Below, piece after piece: positions 36,901 through 44,448 of a DNA stretch of 64,000 bases (positions within the stretch are counted from its first letter, which is position 1; each line of letters begins with the position of its first letter). A program made the position numbers and the translations under genes. The notes beneath the pieces are model-generated. The model was given only the letters and a program-made list of their open reading frames with translations. It did no database searches and was not told where the DNA came from. The stretch covers positions 1 to 64,000 of the forward strand of contig JBGPWL010000012.1 of NCBI GenBank assembly GCA_041492185.1. Reading direction: 5' to 3'. This DNA comes from JAOAPY01 sp041492185. Its GTDB lineage: Bacteria; Acidobacteriota; Blastocatellia; Pyrinomonadales; Pyrinomonadaceae.

Positions 36901-37495
36901 CGCCGTCTCCAGCCCTCGGGTCACCGTTGTTGAACTGTCGCGCGTCGGGACCCGTGCCGCCAAACCCAGTGTTATTTGCCGCAGCCACACCCGGCATGAG
37001 CGTCGCCAGTTGCGTGAAGTTGCGTCCGGAAAGCGGGAGTTCCGTCACTTCGCGTCCTGTAATCACAGCGCCACGGTCGCTTGACTCGCTCTCAACGAGC
37101 GGCGCCGCAGCGGTCACCGTAACCACGCCGGAGACATTGCCGGGAGGAAGCGCAAGATCAATTCTCAATCTATCGTTAGTTTGGAGAACAACATTTTCCT
37201 GGGTGACAGTTTGAAAACCTTGTTTCGTCGCCGTTACCTTGTAGGTGCCGATTTCCAGCGCTGGCGCTTCATACTGACCAGAGTCGCCGCTGGTCACAGT
37301 GCGCGTCGTATTGGTATCTACTTTTACGATCGTGACGGTCACGCCCGGGACCGCAGCTCCGTTAGTGTCGGTTATCGTTCCGACGATGGCGGCCTTGTTT
37401 GTCTGGGCCAGCACCGGTAGAGCGATAATTCCGAGCAAGACGGCGAGACTGAAAAGGCGCACTGATAGCTGGACGAAATGTCGCGTCGACAACAT
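33923..37495 (-). CDS. Oar-type TonB-dependent outer-membrane receptor
   Basis: The start ATG 37495 is preceded by GAGG (an ATG at 37510 is also in frame). The 1190-residue protein has a signal segment (LFSLAVLLGIIALPVLAQ), a carboxypeptidase-regulatory-like domain (AIVGTITDTNGAAVPGVTV) and a plug region with PLSGRNFTQLATLMPGV. A long beta-barrel ends with GRVIQYRAKIIF. It is similar in plan to the receptor at 10055 but the sequences differ, so the two are not recent copies. The plug region carries the typical LNGRNF-like (here PLSGRNF) motif. Position next to a ROK repressor gene suggests sugar-controlled expression; a dyad in the upstream region could be its operator. Confidence 0.9.
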   Translation of the reverse strand: MLSTRHFVQLSVRLFSLAVLLGIIALPVLAQTNKAAIVGTITDTNGAAVPGVTVTIVKVDTNTTRTVTSGDSGQYEAPALEIGTYKVTATKQGFQTVTQENVVLQTNDRLRIDLALPPGNVSGVVTVTAAAPLVESESSDRGAVITGREVTELPLSGRNFTQLATLMPGVAAANNTGFGGTGPDARQFNNGDPRAGDGGPGSSNSQGSTENSRFARSGGGSLTVNGQRSTNNNFSLDGVDNNEPQFGTIGVFPNPDAIAEFKVTTSIPPAEVGRAAGAVINTSIKSGTNQFHGSGYYYGQNSALNAYHPMLKRDRANAISRGVTNLGPFTKAVQQIHEFGGTIGGPIIKNRTFFFFDYLGQRNHLPFPASSTVPTAGSRNGNFTGFGNHDCDGDGSSAGVNDGPVCNPFTGKAFANATIPGNLISPISQKIFNLYPLPTINVANPDQGNNNFFTQRNNQERISNYEFKIDHKLNDKNSLTGRYSNQDLKTNRANLLQGLPTAGFGAGDEVGNTRQVTISDTHTFSPTLLNEFRFGLTQIEIGIFNCGVGGACGTSATFAKDVGYPNANDGSLEASGGPGLGNFGSGFTEYLGDGGLFRVKSKNPYFADSLTIVHGNHVTKFGGELRLRYLNTIDGGRSGFLKGNMQYADDSPASNPLIAGQVCPAVSVAPGGNCYVDANGVPYGGTGNAQANELMSLPAFQVDRGKVFGGPFQLRTQEYGFFVQDDWKVNNTLTLNLGLRYDLFTSPTETSGRTSYYFPDVKRVVVASGSSDRIVSTDKNNFGPRIGFAYAINKEKTMVLRGGYGLLYTLDGTDYPPAIRNPPFTNTTHFSQFNGQQPTNARTYFSVNTGPPAVTTQIDPANLPTSVALFSVDRNPKTSYVHQFQLSYQWQFSRDWSLDVGYVGNRSRNLLTTFNIGSGGTGAARNAAGAFLGNVLLYSNAAESKYDGLQTQLQKRLSKNIQGQVSYTYSRTIDNAIGLIGSLGDSRNGGRSGPINPFNLDQDKGRSSLDIPHLLSADAIIDLPFGKGQKYWNKGGAADKLVAGWQLNIVQSARSGFPFSVVCNCDLVRPTQISDPFAGRAPGRYLNVLAFSQTIGIGVLPANPAGTVIRFGSLPRNSFRGPAIWNTDLSLFKTTAITESVRAQIGIEFFNFWNHTKLTVPNNNINDGAFGRFDGAYPGRVIQYRAKIIF

Positions 37496-37674
37496 GGCTT
37501 GACCTCGCATGCGAAAGAATAAAGAAATGCACCCGTGTCCGATTGAACACGCAGTACAATTCGTGCCGTTACTGGTAGTCCATCGCCAAGGCTTGGATCC
37601 CGCTTTGGCTTCTGTTAACAGATTCCCTGAAAAAACTGCGATTATGCGGCCCGCTTGAAGTTTGTTGCTTGAAC

Positions 37675-37696
37675 GAACTAAGTTTTAGTACAGTTC
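37675..37696. promoter_or_regulatory. candidate operator dyad upstream of receptor gene
   Basis: GAACT and AGTTC form a short dyad spaced by 12 bases in an AT-rich stretch about 180 bases upstream of the receptor start and between it and the ROK repressor gene. It is followed by TTTTTTGTCTG. The dyad is short and could occur by chance. Confidence 0.25.
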
Positions 37697-37784
37697 CGCA
37701 GGCCTGTCAATAGTTTTTTGTCTGTTTTCGCAAGTAATGAATGGCATGCTCTTGTATGGACGTGTCGTTTTGGCTGGCTGGAGG

Positions 37785-38981
37785 CTAGGCAGCAAAGGCT
37801 GAAGCCGCAAATTTGCCCGCGAGAACGAGACTCAACGCACCCATCAAGCTCGGGTTTTTCCCAAGCGTGGAAGGCAAAATACGAGCTGAAGGAAGGCCCC
37901 GTCTGACACTGTGTTGGATCGTTTGCTTGAGTGCGCCCTCCACTAAAGACCAGGCTCTGGTAATTTCCCCGCCGACGACGACTGCCTCGGGGCTAAAACC
38001 GACGACAAGATTAGATATGCCGATACCGAGACACAGGGCCATGTCCTCCAACGCGCTCCTCGCATTAGCCTCGCCGGCCAGCGCAAGATCAACGAGTCCC
38101 TTGAAATCGACCTCAGAGCAATCCCTGCCGCCTGAAAGTTTTCGATAGCGAGCCAGCGCAGCTCGTTCAGAAGAAAAAGCTTCCCAACAATCACGATTGC
38201 CACAGGAACACGGGACGGGTGCGTGCGTTCCAACAATCATGTGTCCGAACTCGCCGGCAGCGCCATTCTCGCCACGATAGACCTGGCCGTCGAAGACAAT
38301 TCCGGTACCCACGCCTTCAGCCGCCAGCACAAGTATGAAATCGCGCGCATCACTCACTTCGGGTCGCCCAAACCAAAGTTCGGCGAGCGCAATCGCATTC
38401 GCGTCGTTATCAATAGTCACAGGCAAACTGACTTTGGACGATATCATCTTGGAAACTGGAAGATTGCGCCACTTGAAGTACGGAATGTAGATGGCAGTAC
38501 CTGTTGAAGCATCCACTAAGCCGGGCAGACTTACTCCGATTGCTTCGAACGATCCGCTTTTCTGATCCAGAAATTTCTTGATACTACATATGACGCGATC
38601 AAATGTGCGTTCAGGATCGGGATCAGTCGGAAACGCATCCTCTTGCAAGACGCGCCCAGCCAGATCGCTCGTGGCAACGGTTGTAAGGTTAGGAGTCACG
38701 GCCACTCCAATTGCAATCGCACCCGCCGTGCGCAAGCGCAACAGAGTGGGCGGCCTGCCGCCCGTCGACTCCCCTTCCCCAATCTCTTCGACCAGGCCTT
38801 CAGACTGCAAAGCATCTACGATTGCCGAAACCGTAGATCGTTGCAGAGCGCTTTCCCGGGCGATCGTTGCACGTGAGATCGGTTCTCGTTCGCGCACGTA
38901 GTTCAACACGATTTGCCGATTGATGTCGCGAATCGTCGCCAGGCTGGCACTTTGCGCTTTTTTCAAATCGAGACGCCGCAT
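37785..38981 (-). CDS. ROK-family transcriptional repressor (NagC/XylR-like)
   Basis: A 398-residue protein with an N-terminal winged helix-turn-helix (ISRATIARESALQRSTVSAIVDALQSEGLVEE), followed by a ROK domain. The ROK domain has IGVSLPGLVDASTG, DNDANAIALAELWFG, AEGVGTGIVFDGQVYRGENGAAGEFGH and the zinc cluster CSCGNRDCWE. It lacks the leader DLGGT loop expected of kinases (here AIGVAVTPNLTTVATSD), so it is a regulator and not an enzyme. The family represses sugar-use genes and is relieved by the sugar or its phosphate. It is transcribed toward the receptor gene and most likely controls that gene or the TPR genes. Confidence 0.93.
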   Translation of the reverse strand: MRRLDLKKAQSASLATIRDINRQIVLNYVREREPISRATIARESALQRSTVSAIVDALQSEGLVEEIGEGESTGGRPPTLLRLRTAGAIAIGVAVTPNLTTVATSDLAGRVLQEDAFPTDPDPERTFDRVICSIKKFLDQKSGSFEAIGVSLPGLVDASTGTAIYIPYFKWRNLPVSKMISSKVSLPVTIDNDANAIALAELWFGRPEVSDARDFILVLAAEGVGTGIVFDGQVYRGENGAAGEFGHMIVGTHAPVPCSCGNRDCWEAFSSERAALARYRKLSGGRDCSEVDFKGLVDLALAGEANARSALEDMALCLGIGISNLVVGFSPEAVVVGGEITRAWSLVEGALKQTIQHSVRRGLPSARILPSTLGKNPSLMGALSLVLAGKFAASAFAA

Positions 38982-39139
38982 ATGGTTTCGCTACTCTTTG
39001 ATGAGATTCGCGCTTGGATGTTTCTAATCTTCGAAAAGCTTGAATGACACCAAACACTCACAGCCAAACAGCCCCGGAGTGCGTTGAGCCTGGACCTGGA
39101 CCACGGTGCATACCAGATGAATAAAATCGCCGCGCCATT

Positions 39140-41011
39140 CTATTTGACTACACCCTTACCTTCGACGACGGTAAGCTTACGATCTATTCCCGGAATCGCA
39201 ACGGCTTCTGACGAGCCATCCGGCCATCTGATTTCAAGTTTATCGATGCTGGTGGCCGCGCCTAAACCGAAGTGCAGGGTCATATCGCTTTGCGAGGCAT
39301 AGCTGCCGCCGCTTATCACGTCGCGACGTTGACGAATCTTCCCAGTGGTAACGTAAGCTACAGCGCCGATCGCATCACGCGGACTTTTTTTGGAAACGTC
39401 TCCTATTAAACGCAACTCCAACCAGTGACCTGCAGACGAAGCGCCGTTCTTCAATATGGTCGGCTTCGAGTCCGCGTTGTTGACAACAACATCGAGGCGC
39501 CCATCACCGTCGAGATCGCCGACCGCCAGGCCACGTCCGCACCGGGCCGAAGCGAGACCGCTGTTCGGTGCGGCGCCAAAACGCTCAAACTTTCCGTTGC
39601 GCAGATTTCGAAACAGCAGCATCTGTTGAGCGTAGCTTGTGCCCCATTGATGCTCGTCGACGGCAGGATAAACGTGGCCGTTCGCAACGATCAGATCCAG
39701 CCAACCGTCGTTGTCATAGTCGAGAAAACTGGTGCCCCAGCCAAGGAAAGGCAGGGTGACCTCGCCGAGCCCCGCGAGGAAAGTTACATCAGTGAAATTC
39801 GCGTCGCCGTCATTGTGATAGAGCACGTTGGAATCGTCAGAAAAATTCGTAATGTGAAAACTGACGCGACCTGAGTTGTCATAATCGCCGATGGCGACGC
39901 CCATTCCCGCCTGCTCGCGTCCGTTTTCGTTCAATGCGACACCCGATGGGTAGCCAACCTCTTCAAAAGTTCCATCGCCCTTATTTATGTAGAACAGCTT
40001 TGGCGTCGAATCGTTGACGACGATCAAATCCAGCCAGTTGTCTTCATTTGCGTGGACGAAAGCTGAAGAGAAACCGTAATACTTTTGCGGATCGTTAACG
40101 CCGGCTTTGACGCTGACATCCTCAAAAGTCCCGTCAGCTTTCTGACGATAAAGTATGTCGCTCTCCCCGGTCAGACTGCGTGGTCCACACATTACCGGCG
40201 TGCCGCGAAACTGGCAGAAGTTCTGGCCCACGCCACCTGGTTTATTGGCGTCTTTTGGGCTCGCCGGAAGATTGTTCAAGTCGATCTCGATGTAACCCGG
40301 AACAAAAAGATCCAGCCGGCCGTCGCCATCAAAATCGCCCCACGTTGCGCCCGTGCTCCAGCCCTTGCGCGCGACGCCGACTTTCTCCGCCACGTCGGTA
40401 AACGCGCCATCGCCGTTGTTGTGATAAAGCCGCGACACACCAAAGTTGCTCACGAAGATATCGGGCCGGCCGTCGTTATCGTAATCACCCACGGCCACGC
40501 CCATGCCCCAACGTTCGTTGGCGACGCCGGCCTTGTCAGTCACGTCTTCAAATTTCCAATTGCCGAGGTTGTGATAGAGCGCCGCGCGCGGCGGCTTCTC
40601 TTTTCCCTGCAACGCCGGAACAGTCGATCCGTTCACCAAATAAATGTCGGGCAAGCCATCTCCGTCATAATCAAAAATCGCGACGCCACCGGACGGCACT
40701 TCGAAGATGTAATCTTTTGCCGGCGTGCCCGCATGATGTTTGAAATTGGCCATCGCAGTTTTGTCGGTCACGTCTTCAAAAATCATCGGCGCCTTTGGAT
40801 CAGTAATCCCAACTGTTCGCTTCGAGGCGTAATTCAAGGGCGTGCCGGTGGAAACTCCACCCATCGGTTGTTGCGGCTCTGGCTTCCTGGGTGGAGTCTG
40901 GCCGAAGAGGACCAGCGAAGTCTGCAAAAGGACCAGGAGAGCTGCCGGCCCGACGTTTTGGCGGCGAGATTGTTTCTTGAACATTTGAATCAATGCAACG
41001 AAACTCATCAC
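39140..41011 (-). CDS. CRTAC1-type FG-GAP/VCBS repeat protein with ASPIC/UnbV domain
   Basis: A 623-residue exported protein. The start is uncertain: GTG 41011, ATG 41008 or ATG 40984 all precede the signal segment (AALLVLLQTSLVLFGQ). Six or more calcium-binding-like FG-GAP repeats of the form DYDGDGLPDIYLVNG, DYDNDGRPDIFVSNFG and DLDGDGRLDVVVNNAD form a beta-propeller. The last 100 residues are an ASPIC/UnbV domain (HWLELRLIGDVSKKSP to LHFGLGAATSIDKLEIRWPDGS). The family is extracellular and implicated in carbohydrate or protein binding; its exact role is unknown. Two related genes follow upstream. Confidence 0.92.
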   Translation of the reverse strand: MMSFVALIQMFKKQSRRQNVGPAALLVLLQTSLVLFGQTPPRKPEPQQPMGGVSTGTPLNYASKRTVGITDPKAPMIFEDVTDKTAMANFKHHAGTPAKDYIFEVPSGGVAIFDYDGDGLPDIYLVNGSTVPALQGKEKPPRAALYHNLGNWKFEDVTDKAGVANERWGMGVAVGDYDNDGRPDIFVSNFGVSRLYHNNGDGAFTDVAEKVGVARKGWSTGATWGDFDGDGRLDLFVPGYIEIDLNNLPASPKDANKPGGVGQNFCQFRGTPVMCGPRSLTGESDILYRQKADGTFEDVSVKAGVNDPQKYYGFSSAFVHANEDNWLDLIVVNDSTPKLFYINKGDGTFEEVGYPSGVALNENGREQAGMGVAIGDYDNSGRVSFHITNFSDDSNVLYHNDGDANFTDVTFLAGLGEVTLPFLGWGTSFLDYDNDGWLDLIVANGHVYPAVDEHQWGTSYAQQMLLFRNLRNGKFERFGAAPNSGLASARCGRGLAVGDLDGDGRLDVVVNNADSKPTILKNGASSAGHWLELRLIGDVSKKSPRDAIGAVAYVTTGKIRQRRDVISGGSYASQSDMTLHFGLGAATSIDKLEIRWPDGSSEAVAIPGIDRKLTVVEGKGVVK

Positions 41012-41034
41012 TTCAAGCCCGGAATTGCGGCGAC

Positions 41035-43200
41035 TTACCGAAAATACGCATCCATATAACTACTGTCAACGAGGCTCAGTGTTTTTGGGGTCGCTACCTT
41101 GTGATCTGTGGCGTCACGCTCGTTGATTGTTACATAGCGATCGACTTCCGGGTTCATGACGCTCTGGTTAACGCCGCTGGGCCAACGCACCTCAACGCTC
41201 TTCACTCCGTTTGCAGCACCCAATCCTGCGACGATTCGTGGATCGTTTGCCGAGAGGTAGCTGCCGGACGTCGAAACATCAAAGACCTGCCGCTTGCCGC
41301 TCTTGTCTATAACAACTACGCGCGCGCCGAGACCATCGCGGTTTGATTTACTGCCCACAAGACCAATCCCGATCCAATGATTCTTCGTTCCGTCGTTGCG
41401 CAAAATAAGCGGCGACCCATTCAGAACTCCCAGCACAACGTCCACCTGGCCGTCATTATTTAAGTCGCCGAAGGCCGCTCCGCGCGCAACGATTGGCTGG
41501 TTGAAAGATGGACCAGCCGTCGCGGATACATCAACAAATCCCTTTCCAGTGTTTCGCATCAACAGGGGCGTCTCTTTATACTTGAGATAGCCCGTCGATT
41601 TCTCAATCGTATCCAGCACGTGGCTCTGGGCCACGAAAATATCCCGCAGACCATCGTTATCCGCATCAATAAAGTGAGCGCCCCAGCCTGAACTTAGCAT
41701 CGTGATTTGGCCTACGCCGGAAAGTTTCGTCGCGTAAGTGAAACTTAGATCGCCGTTGTTGTGATAGAGCGGATAGGTCTGATACGAAAGCGTGGTGATG
41801 AAAACATCCGCATAGCCATCATTGTCGTAATCAGCCGCGTCGACGCCCATGCCGGCAAACGTCTTACCATCTTCGTCATAGCCGGCGCCCGAGGACACGG
41901 CGATGTCTTCTAACGTGCCGTCGCCCTTGTTGCGATAGAGCGTTTGGCGGACGCTGTCGTTCGCGACGAAGATGTCCGGCCAACCATCGTTATCAAAGTC
42001 GGCAAACGCAACGCCGAGAGCTTTACCATTTGGATCGGCAATGCCAGCTTTGACGCTTGTGTCTTCAAAAGTTCCGTCGGACTTCTGATGATAGAGAATG
42101 TTCATCGCGCCGGTGAAATTCTCAGGATGACAGTAGGCGCGCGTTCCTTTGTTGTCACCGCAGACGACCGCGCCTTTTTCAAAATCCCAATCGAGATAGC
42201 GCGCCACGAATAGATCGAGCCGGCCATCGCGATCGTAATCAATCCAACCGGCGCTGGTCGACCAGCCACCGCCCGCAACGCCGAGCTTTTTCGTCACGTC
42301 CGTGTATGTGCCGTCACCATTGTTGTGATAGAGATGGTTCGCGCCGTAGCCAGTCACATAAAGATCGACATAGCCGTCATTGTCGTAGTCGCCTGCCGCC
42401 ACTCCCATGCTGAAGCCGTCACCTTTCAAGCCGGCGCGCTCAGTCACATCTTCAAACGATCCGTCTGCCTTCTGGTGAAAGAGTCGATTCCAGAATTTGG
42501 GATCACTCTTGTCGGGCGTTGCGCCCTTCGGCATCGGGTCCTTCAGCAAGGCGCCGTTGGTAAAGAACAAATCCATCCGGCCGTCGTTGTCATAATCAAA
42601 GATCGCCACACCGCCACCCATCGTTTCCAGTAAGTACTTTAAGGAAGTCGGCGAGCCCTGATGTTTGAAATTGATCTTCGTCTGCGCTGTGATGTCCGTG
42701 AATGTCACGGGCGATTGTCCTTTGGGACCGGCGGGCGGCGGCGTTTGCGGCAAATTGTCAGCACTGTACGAACGGCCCGGGCGCGGCGTGGGTGTTGGCG
42801 AAGATTGTTGTGCGACGGCGGTCACCGTGCAGGTAATCGAGACAACAAGCAACAACGAGCGCCGAAGGCGCGGCAGAAAATAGCCCCGGGCGTGAGCCCG
42901 GGGATCAGCATCCCCTAAAGAGAATTGAGCCCTCGAAGAGGGCGGCAGAGAAACCCACTGTCGAGAATTCCGGTTATGAGCAGTGATCTTGGCCTCTTCT
43001 GTCACCCCTTCGGGGCTCTTACGTTTTGTGCGATTTTGTTCCCCAGGTTTACGAGGATGTGTCAAAACTCGGATGGGAGCAATCAAAGCAATGAGATTGA
43101 AACGCAAAGGTCGCAAAGTTCTTCGCAAAGAGCGCAGAGGTGTTGTTCTTTGCGTTCCTTTGCGGCTTCCCTTTGCGTGCTTTGCGTTAAAGTTAGTCAT
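41035..43200 (-). CDS. CRTAC1-type FG-GAP/VCBS repeat protein with ASPIC/UnbV domain; start unresolved
   Basis: The open frame runs from ATG 43200, but the first about 110 residues are encoded by two kinds of dispersed repeat (rich in RKGTQRTTPLRSLRRTLRP and SRAQFSLGDADPRAHARGY). The likely mature protein begins after the signal segment SLLLVVSITCTVTAVAQQ near residue 127. No Met lies between, so a GTG or TTG start downstream of 43200 is probable. The rest is a propeller of at least six FG-GAP repeats (DYDNDGRMDLFFTNG, DFDNDGWPDIFVANDS) and an ASPIC/UnbV tail (GLGARVVVIDKSGKRQVFDV, VRWPSGVNQSV). It is transcribed upstream of the gene at 39140 and may be a duplicate of it. Confidence 0.88.
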   Translation of the reverse strand: MTNFNAKHAKGSRKGTQRTTPLRSLRRTLRPLRFNLIALIAPIRVLTHPRKPGEQNRTKRKSPEGVTEEAKITAHNRNSRQWVSLPPSSRAQFSLGDADPRAHARGYFLPRLRRSLLLVVSITCTVTAVAQQSSPTPTPRPGRSYSADNLPQTPPPAGPKGQSPVTFTDITAQTKINFKHQGSPTSLKYLLETMGGGVAIFDYDNDGRMDLFFTNGALLKDPMPKGATPDKSDPKFWNRLFHQKADGSFEDVTERAGLKGDGFSMGVAAGDYDNDGYVDLYVTGYGANHLYHNNGDGTYTDVTKKLGVAGGGWSTSAGWIDYDRDGRLDLFVARYLDWDFEKGAVVCGDNKGTRAYCHPENFTGAMNILYHQKSDGTFEDTSVKAGIADPNGKALGVAFADFDNDGWPDIFVANDSVRQTLYRNKGDGTLEDIAVSSGAGYDEDGKTFAGMGVDAADYDNDGYADVFITTLSYQTYPLYHNNGDLSFTYATKLSGVGQITMLSSGWGAHFIDADNDGLRDIFVAQSHVLDTIEKSTGYLKYKETPLLMRNTGKGFVDVSATAGPSFNQPIVARGAAFGDLNNDGQVDVVLGVLNGSPLILRNDGTKNHWIGIGLVGSKSNRDGLGARVVVIDKSGKRQVFDVSTSGSYLSANDPRIVAGLGAANGVKSVEVRWPSGVNQSVMNPEVDRYVTINERDATDHKVATPKTLSLVDSSYMDAYFR
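42860..42955. repeat. CCCCGGGC-type palindromic repeat in the 5' part of a CRTAC1-type gene
   Basis: A perfect palindrome CCCCGGGCGTGAGCCCGGGG (42885-42904) is flanked by GCGCCGAAGGCGCGGCAGAAAA and GCCCTCGAAGAGGGCGGCAGAG-like segments, a composite seen as intergenic repeats. It overlaps the unresolved start of the CRTAC1-type gene. Confidence 0.6.
43093..43196. repeat. CGCAAAGG-type dispersed repeat
   Basis: The repeated units GAAACGCAAAGGTCGCAAAG (from 43098) and CCTTTGCGGC...TTTGCGTGCTTTGCG (to about 43190) form an imperfect inverted repeat of about 100 bases. The same style of element sits inside the GH13 gene at 25.1 kb. It supplies the N-terminal frame of the gene at 41035. Confidence 0.6.
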
Positions 43201-43304
43201 TCAGACGCTCGCCAAGTGAGTTTTGACACAGACTTTTACGCCCGGAGCTATCTTTTGCCGCCCGCTGACGCGGGCTGGTTGTGAAGTTACTCACCAAATC
43301 GATC

Positions 43305-44321
43305 CTAATCCTTCGTGTTCAAAGATTCGAACGACCGCTTTGCTTCGTCAATCAACTGGTTATTTCGCTCGTACGAAATCGGCACGCTGTCATCCGCCGT
43401 CTTCGGCGGATACTGATGATGCTGATAAATGGGATACGCTTCGGTGCGCAGATGCGCGGGCATGTGATGCCCTCGACGCGTCGCGCGTTCGTGCCGCAAC
43501 GCGGAAATATCGATCGGCGCAACGACGATTCGCTCGCCTGGACCCGGCGACGCTTCGGCCAACATGCGACCGTCGTAATCAACCACCTGACTCCCGCCGG
43601 GCCATGAATATGGCGGATAGTGCTTCAGACTCGCGCCCTGATTCGCGGCCACGACATAGGCAATGTTCTCGATCGCGCGCGCGCGATTAATAACCGTCCA
43701 CCAGGCCATCGGCTCAGTCGCACCCCACGGATCCATGTACGCCGAAACGCGCACCAGAACCTCCGCGCCATTCGCGACGAGCTGGCGCATCGCTTCGGGA
43801 AATAACCAGTCGTAACAGATCGCGCAACCGATGCGCCCGATGGGCGTCTCTGCGACTGGAAACAGAGGCTCGTCGTATCCTGCGAGATCGTGCGGACTGG
43901 TGTGAACTTCGTAAGGAATCCACGTGTTCACCTTCCGATACTTATAAAGGATTCCCTCGGGACCAATTAAGCACGTCGTATTGAAAACCTGACCGGGCCA
44001 CTTCGGATCAACTTCCAGCAACGTGCCGCTCTGAATGTAAATGTCGTATTCGCTCGCTTTCCGTTGCAGCAGTTCCGTATGGTCATTCGGAATTTCAATC
44101 GCGAGTTTCCTGATCAACTCTTCCGCGGTCTCAAACACCGGCGACGAGTGCGCAAATTCCGGAAACACAACCAGCCGCACCGGCAGAAACGGCGCGGCGC
44201 CCGCAACCGCCGAGTCGATCATTGAAAGCATGCGATCCGTGTTCGCGCGCATCGCTTTGCGCTCAATCGGATTCGGTAAGTCCGTCTGACAAGCGGCGAC
44301 TGAGTATCTGATGTGTTCCAT
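43305..44321 (-). CDS. carbon-nitrogen hydrolase (nitrilase superfamily amidohydrolase)
   Basis: The start is ATG 44321 (MEHIRYSVAACQTDLPN). The frame continues upstream to 44468, but that part is encoded by an intergenic repeat. About 338 residues, cytosolic. The catalytic triad is visible: Glu in LVVFPEFAHS, Lys in YKYRKVNTW and Cys in IGRIGCAICYDWLFPE. It resembles aliphatic amidase/formamidase or beta-ureidopropionase types, but substrate is not clear. It is followed by nothing on the same strand until the CRTAC1-type gene and preceded by the giant TPR-FG-GAP gene. Confidence 0.93.
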   Translation of the reverse strand: MEHIRYSVAACQTDLPNPIERKAMRANTDRMLSMIDSAVAGAAPFLPVRLVVFPEFAHSSPVFETAEELIRKLAIEIPNDHTELLQRKASEYDIYIQSGTLLEVDPKWPGQVFNTTCLIGPEGILYKYRKVNTWIPYEVHTSPHDLAGYDEPLFPVAETPIGRIGCAICYDWLFPEAMRQLVANGAEVLVRVSAYMDPWGATEPMAWWTVINRARAIENIAYVVAANQGASLKHYPPYSWPGGSQVVDYDGRMLAEASPGPGERIVVAPIDISALRHERATRRGHHMPAHLRTEAYPIYQHHQYPPKTADDSVPISYERNNQLIDEAKRSFESLNTKD

Positions 44322-44329
44322 AAGACGTC

Positions 44330-44448
44330 CGCGGAGTTTATAGATTACGCAGATTGCGCAGATAAATAAATCAAATGGCACGGCTGAAGCATCGCTGCTG
44401 TTGTCGGATCTCTTCCTGGTCTGTGTAATCTGCGTAATCTGCGGATTA
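44330..44448. repeat. GATTACGCAGATT-type inverted repeat
   Basis: The left arm (GCGGAGTTTATAGATTACGCAGATTGCGCAGA, from 44331; given here only as description) and right arm CTGTGTAATCTGCGTAATCTGCGGA (ending 44445) are inverted copies. The right arm abuts the TAA stop of the 44446 gene, and the left arm lies next to the nitrilase start. A widespread soil-bacterial palindrome. Confidence 0.65.

Noticed and set aside
37785..38981. ROK sugar kinase
   Set aside because: N-terminal winged helix and loss of the phosphate loop DLGGT motif indicate a regulator.
40085..41059. 324-codon plus-strand frame opposite a CRTAC1-type gene
   Set aside because: Shadow created by the repetitive FG-GAP codons on the other strand.
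22360..44448. CRISPR array from the short repeated palindromes
   Set aside because: The repeats are singletons of different families, not evenly spaced arrays with spacers, and no cas genes are present.
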